DNA of 64,000 nt, taken from NCBI GenBank assembly GCA_947034885.2, contig OX344750.2:44502821-44566820 (forward strand), given 5' to 3'. The position numbers were made by a program, and so were the translations under genes. Under the pieces are notes generated by a model. The model had not been told where the DNA came from. It made no database searches and saw only the letters and a list, made by a program, of their open reading frames with translations. Below, piece after piece: positions 43,195 to 55,752 of this stretch. The DNA is from Thuidium tamariscinum. Lineage: Eukaryota; Streptophyta; Bryopsida; Hypnales; Thuidiaceae. Position 1 is the stretch's first letter. Every line of letters starts with the position of its first letter.

Positions 43195-44670
43195 CAACTT
43201 TAGGGGGACCCCAAGTCAAATCGGCCATATCTTTCTAAAAAGGCCCTATGTTTGGGCTTTTTATTACTCCATTATGTTCACAACACTTGAAGATGGGGGG
43301 TAGGTACCTTTTAATCTTTAAAATTCATAAACCCTAAGAAGATAGCAATCCCATTTGGAACTTTTGAAACGCTTATAACTCCTAACCCTAAACTCATTTC
43401 AAGAATCCAACACCACCATTGGATTCCTAATACCCTCAAATAGGGGGGTAGGTCAACTCTAAACTCAGAAATACCCTAAACTAAGCAAAGTCAACTCACC
43501 CTCTAAAAGTCAATGTTGCTATATCTCACAAACGATGAAACTATTAGGGCTTTTTATTGCACCAATGAAACGGCAATAGTTGAAAATTGGGGGGGGGGGG
43601 GGAGCCAAAATCCTAGCCTAAAAAAACATGCCAATATTTCGGGGACACCCTTGTAACCCTAAACCCTTCTAATACTTAGTGCCTAATATTTACAGAGACG
43701 TCATTCTGGTGATGAATACGTGAGGAATTACCTAAAAGGCCAAACTGATGCGGACATCAAATTTTCAGCACATTCTAGGCGCGGTCTGACGCTAAAAAAA
43801 GCCCAAAACATGTAGTAAGTGAAATATTAATTTATTTTGTTATGTGAATGTTAATTATTAGATGATTTAATATTTCTTGTAATGCATTATCTCTCTATCC
43901 TAGTGTCAAAGCCGATGGAGCGGTCCCGAGGAGAATACAAATGCAGCGAAACGTGTAAAACGCGCCGCATGCACCAGCGAGCAAGCAACATCAAGCCTCA
44001 TCCTATTTTGGCCCAAATACCTCATAACTCATCCATGGAACATCCAATCTTTAAGCGCCACGTCATTTTGTGATATTAGGAAAAAATTCTACAACTTCAT
44101 CTTTTCAAAAATGCAATGCAAATGTAATTCCAAAAGTCAAACTACCCTAAAGTCAACATATAGGGTCAAAATAGAAATGGCTATTTTTAAACAAACAAGG
44201 TATTTTTAGAAACCTCATCTAAAGCCCCACCCAAAACCACAATCCATATTTCAAAATTCAAAATATTCAATCCACAAACGCAAAGTCAAACTAAAACACC
44301 CAAAAGTTAATGTTGTTGTATCTCACAAACGGGCCTACTCGTTAGGGATTTTATTTCACCATTGCATTCGCAACGTCTGCTAATGGGGGGGGTAGGTCTA
44401 ATAAAATCACTACCCTCCAAAATAGAGTTCCTATAGGACACACATGTAACCCTAAACCCTTAAACCCTAAACCCTAAAACCCTTTAAACCTTAAATCCAT
44501 CTACAAATAGGGGGTAGTTTCATTCAAAACTTCAAAACATTTAAAAATAAAGAAAGTCAAATCACATTTGAAAAGTCAAAGTTGTTATATCTCGCAAACG
44601 GTGATACTTTTAAAGCAAATTTTTGCACCATTGGATTTGCAACATGTGAAAATGGGAGGGTAGACCAAAT
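43195..44670 (+). repeat. field of G-tract repeats (family H)
   Basis: Successive blocks end near 43303, 43453, 43602, 44394, 44517 and 44665, with a later one at 46520-46622. Each carries ATATCTCACAAACG, then TTTTATTGCACCATTG-like sequence, and ends in a run of 5-14 G followed by TAGGT or similar. Telomere-like AAACCCTAAACCC runs lie at 43651-43675 and 44450-44492. Confidence 0.65.
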
Positions 44671-44712
44671 CCCGAGCTCAAAAGACGATGTCATGTTTAA
44701 GGGCGATGCCCA

Positions 44713-46280
44713 TGTAATCCATAACTTCCACATAGAACATCCAATCAAGGAGTGCCATGTCATTTGGAACCCTGTGAAGTACGGTGCACTTGGATTAAAA
44801 TCGCCCTTCTCCCTGCCAAAGCCAAAAAGCCACCCCTTACATTTTACTTACGATAAATTTTTATTTTTAGCCAAAGATAAACACACCACTTTGAAGAAAC
44901 TTTTGTCTACTTTCCAAAAGTATCTTTGATTCATCCATCCCATGCTTCAAATAGCGGCAATGGACGGATGAAGTTCCAATGTTCAAACTTCATCCGTCTA
45001 TAATTGGCATATAGAATGTCCGATCATGGAGTGCCACATCATCTTGGAACCACGTGAAGGAGCCCTACGACGCCATGCACTTGAAATACAATCGCCCTTC
45101 TCCCTGCCAAAGCCAAAAAGCCACCCCTCACATTTTACTTACGGTAAATATCTATTCTTAGCTAGAAGAGAATGCACCACATCGAAGAGGCCTTCATCCT
45201 CTTTCCAAAAGTGTCTTACATTCATCCATGCCATGCATAAAGTAGCGGCAACGGATGGATGAAGTTTGAACCTACAAACTTCATCCGTCTATAATTGGCA
45301 CATAGAATGTCCGATCATGAAGTGCCACATCATCTTGCAACCCCGTGAAGGAGCCCTACGACGCCATGCACTTGGAATACAATTGCCCTTCTCCCTGCAA
45401 AAGCCAAAAAGTCACCCCTCACGTTTGGACATTCTATGTGGCACTTCATGACCGGCACATAGAATGACGTGGCACTTCATGACTGGACATTCTATGTAGA
45501 ATGTCCAATCATGAAGTGCCACGTCTATTTTTAGCCAAAATTGAATGCACCATATCCAAAAGGCCTTTGTCCCCTTTCCAAAAGTGTCTTTGATTCATCC
45601 ATCCCATACTTAAAATAGCGGCAACGAATAGATGAAGTTTGAACTTTCAAACTTCATTTGTCCATAACTTCCACATAGAATATCCAATCGTGAAGTGCCA
45701 CGTCATCTTGGAACCCCATGAAGGAGCCCTATGACAAGGTGCACTTGGAATACAATTGCCCTTCTCCTTGCCAACGCCAAAATCCCACTCCTCATACTTT
45801 ACCTATAGTAAATTTCTATTTTTAGTCAAAATTGAATGCATCACATCCAAGAGGCCTTCGTCCCTTTTCCAAAAGTGTCTTTGATTCATCCACCCCATGC
45901 TTAAAATAGCGGCAACGGGTAGATGAAGTTTGAACTTTCAAACTTCATCCGTCCATAACTTCCACATAGAACATCCAATCGTGAAGTGCCACGTCATCTT
46001 GGAACCCCATGAAGGAGCCCTACAACACGGTGCACTTGGAATACAATCGCCCTTCTCCATGCTAAAGTTGAAAAGCCACCCCTCACGTTTTGATAGCTAT
46101 AAATTTCTATTTTTAGCCAAAATTGAATGCACCATATCTAAGAGGCCTTTGTCTCCTTTCCAAAAATGTCTTTGATTCATCCATCCTATACTTAAAATAG
46201 CGGCAATGGACGGATGAAGTTCCAAAGTTCAAACTTCATCCGTCCATAACTACCACATAGAATGTATGATCATGAAGAAA
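44713..46280 (+). repeat. 291-bp tandem array (about 5.4 units), each unit with a hairpin
   Basis: The GATGAAGT word recurs at 44967, 45258, 45631, 45922 and 46213, spacings 291, 373, 291 and 291. Each unit has a hairpin (GATGAAGTTTGAA..TTCAAACTTCATC type), then ACATAGAATGTCCAATC, GAAGTGCCACGTCATCTTGG, CGCCCTTCTCCCTGCC and TAAAATAGCGGCAA. The long unit has about 82 extra bases (about 45430-45520) made of inverted copies of its own ATGAAGTGCCACGT and ACATAGAATG words. No protein is conserved across units. Confidence 0.85.
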
Positions 46281-46849
46281 AACATCATTTCACACTCATG
46301 CAAAGAAAATCTATAAATACATGTGATTTAAAACCTTTAGGTACCCCACACCAAAAAGTCAAACTACCCCAAATCCCCATATAAGGCCAAAATTCAAAAT
46401 TGCTATTTTTAGCCAAACAAGGTATTTTTGGAAAGCTCTTTCCAAGCCCTTTCCAAAATGGTAATCCACGTTTTCAAATTCTAAAAAATGAATCTACAAA
46501 TCCAAAGTCAAACCCAAACAACCTAAAGTCAAAGTTACTATATCTCACAAATGGTGAACTTATTAGGGTTCTGATCAACGTTTTCATGATCGCAAGGGTC
46601 ACAAATGGGGGGGGGGTAGGTTCAATAAAATCAACAATAAGAATGGCCATATCGGCATATCCCTAGGGACACCCTTGTAACCCTTAAAACCCTTGAAAAA
46701 TCACTCATAAAACACACCCTAAACAACTAAATCGGAAGAAAAATGACCCAAAATAAAATCACCCACCACCCCACAACATTCTAAAATCAACAACTCAAAA
46801 TCAAATAATTCTAAGCCCCAAAATCCACCAACAAACCTCTAAATCCCGA

Positions 46850-46872
46850 AATCCAACCCTAAACCCTAAACC
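46850..46872 (+). repeat. telomere-like AAACCCT tract
   Basis: Three successive AACCCTA units, the plant telomere motif on its C-rich strand. Confidence 0.6.
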
Positions 46873-47094
46873 CTCTATACAGATTCCCAAAACACCAAAA
46901 TCGGACATCATATGCTACCCTAATCAATTAACAAAAACACCCAAAACAATTAATTAGGAAATCCCCCCCCCCCCTAAAAAAACTAACACACTTACTTGAA
47001 ATTCTTCTACACTTGATGTCCCGCACTGAAGCCACCCGATACAATAATGAACCCCCCCTTGGCCTATATATACCCGAAATTAGGGTTTTTTGGA

Positions 47095-47220
47095 TGAAAA
47101 GTGCACGGATGGATGAAAAATTATAAAATGATCCCGAATACATGGATGGATGAAAATCATAAAATTGGATGAAAAATGGATTAAATACATCCAAAAAAGA
47201 CATGGATGAAAAAAAGCTAA
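47095..47220 (+). repeat. GGATGGATGAAAA-type short repeats
   Basis: At least six occurrences of GGATGAAAA or CATGGATGGATG within about 125 bp, irregularly spaced. Confidence 0.65.
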
Positions 47221-49927
47221 TACTATTCCCTAATTGCATAGTCAACTTAAATTAAGAACAAAGCTTAGGGTTAAAAACCCACCTCCAATCCGAGTGTAGC
47301 TCCCATTGGTTTTTTCCGTTCCACTCTATATCCATAGCCATTCTTTTGTTGAGTTAATTGGGCTCCACTTCCAAATTACTTTCTTCCTCTTTAGATTATC
47401 TTCCTATTAATTGGCTCCCACCTCTAGGTCATCCTCTTCTAAATTCCTATTCTAATTTCCTAATCTACTCTCCTATTTTAATTTCCTATTCTAATTTTAC
47501 TTGTCTTTTTTCCTAATGCCTAACTACCCTAACTATTCTATTTTTGCTCCTTAGACCCCTAGACTAACAACACCTTAATAACCCCAATTACAGCACCTCA
47601 ATACTTCGTTTACAACACCCCGATACCCGCGGTAGCCCGATACTTGGTCGGGGGGATTCTCGTCGGCGGGAAAACTTTGACTAGCTAGGGCTTTGGTTTA
47701 CCTAGGGAGCTCCGATCTAGCTGGGGAGCTCCGGTTTGGCTGAGGGCCTTCACGGCCTGTCGGCCTCAACTAGGGCCTTCTCTGTCTGGACTGGAGCCTT
47801 CATAATCTGAACTGGACCTCCGCGGTTTGAACTAGAGCTTCACGATCTAGAGTGTTGGCTGAATGCCTTCTAGTTTCTAATTAACTATGCAAAATTAGTT
47901 AAATATAAGGTTCTAACATCCCTCTACTTCAAGGGACTAACTAGCACTAGATTGCAAGATGTTAAACGTTGAATTAGTTCCAAACATGTTGGAAACTAAA
48001 CGTTGAGAGTAGCTCAAAGAAAGTTATTTTTGACACCCTGCTAAGATTTAAGGGGTCCAAAGCTTTGCCGTGAGTTTAGTAAATTTAACACTTGACTAAC
48101 ACTTGTGATTTTTTAAAAATATAGGGAAGTCAAAGCTCCGTTGTTGTACATGAAACTATTATAACTCCGTGAATAAGGGAAGAGGAGGAAGAGAAGGTGG
48201 TACAAAAATTGCATACACTCGTAAGTCACCTCCCCCTCAATTCATCCTAATTTTCTTCTACATCACCATTCAATAGCTCACAAGAATACAAAGTTTCTTG
48301 AATATCAATTGCATTAAGTATTACAAACCCTTGGTGGGGGCTCAAGTCTCCAAGGTGCAAAACACAAGTGCTAAGGGGTATAAAACCCCGAAAAAACTAT
48401 CAAAGACTTTTTTAGCATAACAAGCTAAAGAAAATCTAGCATAACTCAGGTTCAATAGTATTCCCCCCAAAATGTGGAGAGTGAGTAATAGAGAGAGAAT
48501 GAGAGGAAAATGTTGCCCCTTTTATACCCAAAAAAGAACAACCCCCCCTTAATCTACTAAAAAAAATTAGATAAAGAAATGAAGCTAAGCTTAACATGTG
48601 TCCTCTCTCTAAATCTAATTATCTATTTAGGATCTATGTAATTTGAATTTAGAATTAAAATCTTATCTGACCTTTACAAAAAATTGTATTCTATCTATCT
48701 ATTTTTACTTTCCCAAAATCTACAAATTCCCACATAAGAGTAGTTCCCATGTGTTCCCACCTACTTTTTACTCCAAATTCAAATTTACTTACACCAAACA
48801 TTTGGAACTTCTACCACCTTCTTTTTGAGGATGTACTTGCTTCCATGTGTTCCCGAAGCTCTCTACACATTTCTCACAAGTTTCCTACAGCCATTAAAGC
48901 CAAAATCTCCTAAATTTACATCAGAGGACCTTAAACCCCACTACTTTCAATATGTGATGTCTCTAAACTCTAACTTTTGGAGTTTGACTTCAAATTACAA
49001 ATGGATTGTGCCATTGAGTTTGGAAGGCCATAATTAGTTCACTGAGAACCACCTACCCCTTAAACTATGCCCTAAATCTCTACGAAATCTAGTGTAGGCT
49101 AAAGCCAAAGTTAGGATAAATTTTCAACTTTTGAAGTTTAACTTTTTTGAACTCCATTCCTTCACCAAGCTCTCAAGTAGATAGAGAAGGAGGGTAGGAA
49201 TAGACATAAATTAGGTCCTGATTTGATGTCGTTCGCTCCCAATACGCTGGTCAACTTTCAATACCGTCCTTTAAATTACTAAATATCGAGGGAGTTCTTC
49301 GATTCAGGGTCTTTTGCTTATCGAAATGCCTTGAAACTTGGAGGAGTGCTTTGTTGGTCTGAGATTGCCCAACATAATTTTTAGTGGGATTTTACCGCAA
49401 CTTGGGATATTCTTACGAATTTCCACCTAAAGACTACTGTGGTTGATTACCTGAGAAATTATCCAATAAATCTTGAAAAATTCCCAAAATTCGAAGAAAA
49501 CCTCCCATAGAATGCATTTAAGTGAATGTGAACTCACATTTGTACTATGTGCGCCGAAAAATAGAAAAATGCCATATACTTGACATTTAAAGTTAGTATT
49601 CTACCTCGTATTCTCTTCGATGCTTTGGAAAGTGAAAATCTCATTTTAGATTCTCCTATCTTCTAACTCAATATGGCCTTTTTTAAACTTCTTACCCTAA
49701 TCTTCCACATTACTCTTAGTTTGTCGTTGTTTGACCAAAGTACTACCCATTTGAAATACATACTTATCTAAACCCCTTCTATTGACCAAATAGCATATTG
49801 ATATGTACGATGCCGATACTAATTTTATCTTCTTTTATGAGTTTTATGGACCTAATTGTACATTGAATTGTATAGGAATCTAAAAAAAACTATTCATGAG
49901 TCCCTGGTGACAAATCGAAGGCTCACA

Positions 49928-51065
49928 TATAGTTGAATCAATTTTACAATGAATCAGATATGCAACTTCAAATTCTTATGCCAATGTGCCGCACCTTCAT
50001 GACAAAAAGAATTTGTACCATCTCTATTTCTTCCTCATCATAGGTAGTTTCATACAGATATGCAATAGAATAAAGTGTTATTGTATTGATTCCATTGACT
50101 TCTAATCCCTTCAAATGCTCATACATCTTTGTCACTGGCCATTCCATCAGTGTCTTATGATTTGTCTTCACATTATGTACACCGCTGTCATGTTGTAAAT
50201 AGGTGTGGTGTTTAAAAAAATATGAAAAGAACTCTTTAAAACGTCAATGGAGTATAAGGATTGAGTTTGAAAAGGTGGGGTTGTGGAGAAATCCACGGTT
50301 TGGGGTTTGTACTACATTCTGCCACTAGCTTAGGAGAAGTAGGAGACTGACTGGCTGGTTATTTCCTACCTTCACTAGCGGTGTCAAGTTGCTGCTGCTC
50401 AGATTGATTTAACGGGCCCGATGGTATTCAAACCCCCGGAACCAGTCGACAACTAACGGGGACTCTAGGGGAGGACACTTCTCGTTTTTTAATAACTTAC
50501 GTGCGGCGGAATATAGGGTACATTTAAATAATCTTAGGTAAAATTTATAAGATATTTACATATAAAATAGGGGACATTAAAAAGGCAAAGTGTTTTAAAA
50601 ATAAAATAGGGATGATAATATGTCTGCTTTTTTCTCTTTATGATAAAATGGGGGCTCTTTTAACGTTGCCAAGTAATGATTACAAGTAATTGATAGCCCC
50701 CCTAAAAATACCCCACCGCCGCACGTGGGTCCCCCAGATATACAAGAAGTATCCTCCCCGGGTGGGGACTTCAATAGCCAACCAAGTTCGCAACTTGGTG
50801 TTGATTATTAGCCCTACAACGGTTTTATACCGTTGATGGTTGCATCGTGTGGTATCAGATGAACGAAGCAGTGTACCTTAATCCATTTCTACATAGGTTT
50901 TCTTTTGAGACAAAAACATAAATTTATAAATATTTGACTTGGGATTGGTTAGTTGGAATTAGCTTCTCAATGAAGCTATTAGTTTTGTATAAAGGGAATG
51001 GATTACATTCCTTGGTTTAGAAGAACCTGTTTAGGCTTTGATTTTCGATTCAGTTATTTATAGTG
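49928..51065. other. region with a tRNA-Met-like primer site and no recognised gene
   Basis: TGGTATCAGAT at 50850-50860 matches the start of the initiator-tRNA primer site used by many plant LTR elements. AT-rich sequence with TATAAAATAGG (about 50564) precedes it. This could be the end of a different LTR, but no partner LTR is found. Confidence 0.3.
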
Positions 51066-51392
51066 ATGGACTCGCAGAATCCTGAGCATTGGGAGCTACC
51101 ATTATCTCAATCGTTGTTTAATCCTGATTTACCTCCTACTTCAAGACGTCATGTACGCAATGAAGCTGAGCCTTCTGAGCGTTGTGTTCAACCGCGAACA
51201 GATCCAGACTCAAGTATTTTTCAATTTGCAGCTGCAAGTATTTCACTTAATACCAGGGCCTTGGTTATTGTTTTGGAGGCTGAATTTACGCTTTCTGGAG
51301 ATTATCAAATGATATTTGAAGGACGTTTTGAGAATAACATTGAAAGGCAGATGGTTAGTCGCATTTCAAGTGAAATTGGCCATCGCCTTTGA
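51066..51392 (+). CDS. hypothetical 108-residue ORF cut by repeat D
   Basis: Starts MDSQNPEHWELPLSQS and ends SSEIGHRL directly at the left boundary of repeat D. Rich in Ser, Pro and Glu at the front, with a mixed second half. No family recognised. It follows the primer-like site by about 200 bp, so it may be the start of an element's protein; it may equally be chance or a host fragment. Confidence 0.3.
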   Translation: MDSQNPEHWELPLSQSLFNPDLPPTSRRHVRNEAEPSERCVQPRTDPDSSIFQFAAASISLNTRALVIVLEAEFTLSGDYQMIFEGRFENNIERQMVSRISSEIGHRL

Positions 51393-51752
51393 CATAAGAG
51401 GAGTTTTGGGCCCCCAGAAGACCGTTTCAGGGGTGTTCCCTGAAATTGTTCCCATTGCTGCAGACCAGTCCCCTGCTGGTCTGAATTTTTGAATTTTGAA
51501 AAAAATAAAAATAAATTTTTTTTTTCAAAAAACTTTAGAATGTATTAAAGAGAAAAAAAATGATTTAAAAAAAATATTTCTTTCAAAAAAATATTTTTAA
51601 AATATTTAATATTTAATAAAAATTAATTTTAAAAATTATTTTCTGACGTGGCTATCACTCGACCACATCAGCATCACGTTCCTAGAGTTTCCAATGCATT
51701 CCCAACGTTTAGGAACTCACAGTCTTGTATAGCAACTAAAAATCCTCTTATG
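51393..51752 (+). mobile_element. repeat D, copy 2, with CATAAGAGGA terminal inverted repeats
   Basis: CATAAGAGGAGTTTTGGG at the left and AAAAATCCTCTTATG at the right are inverted repeats of about 15 bp, possibly extended outward by CCTTTGA/TTCAAGG. 360 bp, non-coding. Copy 1 is at 10890. No target duplication is certain. Confidence 0.7.
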
Positions 51753-53180
51753 CTTCAAGGGCAACTCAGTCATTTGAGCAATCAATGAAGGGCTAGTTTC
51801 ATTTCCGAAGTAGTTCTTCAAGTCCTTGAGTTTTTACATGTTTAGTCATTTATTTTCTCTTAAAATATCTTTAAGAGTAGTTGATTTGTATTCTAATGTT
51901 TGTATGTTGAGTTTAGAGGAACCTTAACTTGTTTTAAAGTTTCTACAATAAATTGTGAGAAGAGTTTTTTTTCTTACTTAGTTTTTCCCTTCTAATTGAA
52001 TTTTTAAGTTTTTAGTAAATGAATAGAAGATGTAGCCGAGATAAGAGGGAGTAATACCTCAACCAGTGGGCTTCTAGATGCCTTGTGGGTCAAGACATGA
52101 GCTGATGTGGTCCTTAGGAGAGGGGAGAAGGAAGGAGGGATCTTCCTCCTCCGATTCTTCTTTATGTGTATAGTTGTGGTGGAAGAGGAAGTTTTTTTTT
52201 GGCATACTGTAATTTTGAGAAACTATGGCTTTGTGTAGGAGACGAATTTTGATTTGAGATTTGGCAAAGTTGCACATCTTGTTCTTGTGCTTCTTTTGGC
52301 ACTAGTTTCACTTGATTTGAAGTTGTTATGAGAAAGTTATGAGTAAAAGAGTGAGGGAAGGGTTTGCTGCTATCCGATTAGAGAAGTGGAGACTTCGAGC
52401 CTCTCCTACAGTCTCAATATTTCTTGTATTCAAGTGAAATTTAGAGAAAGTATAAGTCTTATTGTTAGCTTTTCAGAAAACTATTACACTTGTAAATTGA
52501 GTTTATGAATCAAAGGTTATAGACGGAAATGTGAAGGAATGATAGGAAGAAGGAGATGAAGTTAGAGACCGCTTTTACAAACTTTAACTTTGAATTTGAA
52601 GTGTCATAGAACTTAGGGAGGGTGAAATTTGGAATTGAAATTTTGGTGTAGAATTTTGAGATAAGTTAGAATTCCAACCTTTCAAGTTTTAAGAGATTTG
52701 GAGTATTATTGAACATTTTGTGGCCGAAACTAGCACATGCACATTCAGCTGCCAAGCAAATTTGAAGTGCCTAAGTTTGGGGTGCTATAGGAAGAGGAGT
52801 ATTTGGAATTTTGAGTTCAATTTTGGAGGAAATCTTTATGATATTTTAAGCTTTTCAAAGACTCAAATCTCAAGCAATTTAGAGCATTTTTGAGGATTTT
52901 ATGTCTTACAAGGTGTATGCATGTTCAACTGCCGAGGGATTTTGGAGCACCAACTTTGAAAAACTATAACTTTTGATTTCTAAGTTCGATTCTATTGAAA
53001 TTTAAAGGAAGGGTTGATGGTGTTGTTAGCTTTCCAAAAACTTATAACACGCTTAATTTGAGATTATTATGTGTTTGGAGCATCCATTTTAGTGTTGCTG
53101 CTTTTTTCAAGGGGTTTCAAGGCTTGCGATTTTGATTCCTACTTCATTTAGAACCACACAAACACTTGTATTAGTATTTA
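51753..53180. other. intergenic, nothing recognised
   Basis: No domain-bearing ORF, repeat boundary or RNA gene seen. Confidence 0.4.
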
Positions 53181-53189
53181 TATGGTATA

Positions 53190-53430
53190 GATACAGTCTA
53201 GTATATATATATTCTATATATTTACATACATGTATTTCTACACACATATATATATATAAATTTTATACGTATTTTATACTTGTAATATACGACTATATAT
53301 ACAAGACTTTTTGTATATTTTATACTTGTATTGTATGACTATACGTACACAACTTTTATACATATTGTATACTTGGTATAAAGACATTTGTATTTGAATA
53401 CAAATATTTTTACCTATACTTGTATACATA
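53190..53430 (+). repeat. AT-rich imperfect repeats (TATTTTATACTTGTA)
   Basis: TATATA runs, then about 55-bp echoes around TTTTATACTTGTA(A/T)T(A/G)TA(C/T)GACTATA, seen twice and partly a third time. Confidence 0.6.
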
Positions 53431-54044
53431 CTCTTGCATGTTCAAGTTATTCTTTTACCTTAATGGTTCATCCATTTATTTACGAATAGCTTTAATTCCC
53501 TCTACTTGAAGTTTTATCTTCTATTGTATTCTCTAAGTTTGGTGTTATAAATCAAAGGCCTGACTTTGTTTTCACTTGCTCCCAAACCTAATCACTTCTA
53601 GTTGCAGCAAAAAAACCTGTGTTTCCCCTAACCAAACTTTTATTACCCGACACCGCGGATACTATCAATATTACCATTGAAAATAGTTTTTTAACCTCAT
53701 ATATATCCAGCTCTGAATTCATTTTTTATAGGAAAAATCATTGATGGTTTTACAACACTTCGTACTAGCGCATTCTTCCATCCCTCTTCCACTTCTTCTT
53801 CTACTGAATCATCATCATATACTTCCTCTTTACTTTCATCGCTTTATTTATGAAGACCTTCTAATGGTACTCTATAGAGTTCTCTCTGATTTGTACTCCG
53901 AGTGCATATATTTTGCTCTTTCTCATTCTCTATTCTTAATTTCTCATAACTTTTGACACTTGCTGCTCTTCAACAAGGTCTTGTACTTGAGACTTTTCTG
54001 TAATTGTAGATTGACTAAGTCTTCTACCAATAACACGCCCTCAG

Positions 54045-54204
54045 TTAGTATTACGTCTTCTACCTCCAACACCACGCCCTGTACTTCCAACACCACGTCT
54101 TCCACTTTCAGCAACACGTCTTTCACTCCCAGCAACACGTCTTCCACTCCCAGCAACACGTCTTCCACTCCCAGCAACACGTCTTTCACCTCCAATACCA
54201 CGTT
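54045..54204. repeat. 21-bp minisatellite
   Basis: About seven units of the type ACGTCTTCCACTCCCAGCAAC, period 21 with a few substitutions. On the minus strand it reads as a seven-residue Arg-rich repeat (RRVAGSG). The period is a multiple of three, so it fits expansion inside a former coding frame. Confidence 0.85.
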
Positions 54205-55705
54205 TTTTACCTACTACATGTCTTCTTCCTGTACCTCGCCCTTTCTCAACAGTAGATCCTCGAACGTTCACATTAACCATTCTAACTTCCGATCTATATA
54301 TACAATTGCCAGAGTGCAGTCTTGGAACTCATGAGCTTGCCCTTGCTTTCGTTATTGTTTTGTGTGCTTCAACTTCACTTTAATTTAGAATATTTAAGAT
54401 AAATTCTTCATCATTTATCCTTTTCTTTTATTGCATTGATACTTCCTCTACACCTATCTCCGTTAATGGTGCAATAATAGGTGCACTGCCTTCAACAACC
54501 ACTACTTCAAGGATGTTACTTTCCCCCAACAACTCTTCCATTACATTTTCTATTGCAAATACTATACGCTCCCGATAAATTATTTGTCTTTGTGAAATAC
54601 CTCTTTTCTCCAAATGATTAACACTTTCTTCTTTAGTAGATGCACGCTTCCTACTTCGTTCAGGCACTAGGATCCAATTCTCCTTCAAAAAAGTTGCATA
54701 TAATCAATACAATTAATTTGTATCCTCTGGTTCCTTTAGAGAAAAACGCTCTCCAATAACAACATGATTGTTTTTTTCAAGATCCTCATAACTTCGAATT
54801 TTATATAAACAGAGCAAGCTCGAAAAATTTGCTCTGGGGTTGACACCTTGAATTTATGAATACATTCTTCTCTTTTACGCTTCAGATCATTAGACATTGT
54901 CTTCCAAAACTTAACTAAAGTCTTCAAACCATATATAGGTGAAATGGTTAAAACTAACTCCGGTGGAACAGGCGTCATCATAAATTTCTTCTTCAACTTG
55001 TACTTCTCAAACACCGTCTCAGTTTTGCTTATTCATATAGTTAATCCTTCATTAGCTATTCTTTTAAAGTCTTCAATGATTGTATACATTTACCTAAAGG
55101 AGCCCAATATCTTCTTTCTTCAATAGAAAAGTAAAAAATCCATAAACTTCGATTCCTCACATCATTGACTTCTAACCACCACCCGTGATCCAACCATGTG
55201 GAATGCACCTTTAGGACCACGATGAACTGCGAAATATAATGCAACTGAAATTTAGTACTTTTAATTTTTCTATGACACTGTAAAAAAAATAATTAATATT
55301 TGATGACTATAATAGAATTTTTTAGTCAATTGAATTAAAATTTTAGTACATTACATATATAACAAAATATTTAATATGAGCACTCAATTACCCACCTATA
55401 GCAAACGAGCTAATACAATCAAGTTCTTATTTTTAAGCTTTTAAATTAGGTGTTTATGCGTCACTCCATTGTGCCTTTTGAGTAATAAATTTTTCTATAG
55501 ATTGTAAGTGTTCAAGAGTTAAAATAACCTTAATTTATCTTAAATTAGATTTTTTTGAAATTTTTAATGGGTCCTAATTAGGCCGCTTTGATTATTTAGT
55601 CAAGTACTGCTTAGACTAAAGTTCAATGCATATTCTTATAGATCATTTCCTAGTCGTTCCAGTATGATAAGACTCAAGTTATTAAGACTATCTTAGCAAA
55701 AGTTA

Positions 55706-55752
55706 TGAATGAATGAAGTTTGACCGCTAATTAGTACTTCAAACTTCATCCA
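55706..55752. repeat. GATGAAGT hairpin, dispersed copy
   Basis: GATGAAGTTTGA and CTTCAAACTTCATC flank a short loop, as in the 291-bp array. Further copies lie at about 57255-57311 and 57585-57640. Confidence 0.7.

Larger units (their letters stand above)
41590..49927 (-). mobile_element. LTR-like element family F, copy F2 (fossil), minus orientation, heavily interrupted
   Basis: Read on the minus strand it starts TGTGAGCCTTCGATTTGTCA at 49927 and follows F1 through the TATA box (about 48520), the start tract and the leader, then resumes at about 42830-42340 with the tandem-repeat field. Further along, 41640-41960 carries a broken protein-like segment (for example RHAWNDDEELYEAILQI), perhaps gag-like, not assigned. 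The block at about 43.0-47.2 kb between the two parts is a different repeat field. The element is broken and old. Confidence 0.5.

Noticed and set aside
44582-46175. Repeated ORFs sharing SPFSLPKPKSHPS
   Set aside because: They come from the 291-bp satellite; start, stop and frame change from unit to unit, so protein conservation is a by-product of DNA repetition.
44713-46280. CRISPR array
   Set aside because: The organism is a plant, the unit is 291 bp, and unit-to-unit variation is that of a satellite with no spacer pattern.
44450-46872. AAACCCTA runs as a chromosome end or fusion point
   Set aside because: Only a few units each and scattered among other repeats; interstitial telomere-like words are common in plants.
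53960-54334. Ser/Thr-rich plus-strand ORF (mucin-like)
   Set aside because: It is the opposite-strand reading of the 21-bp minisatellite, with no signal peptide and no support outside the repeat.
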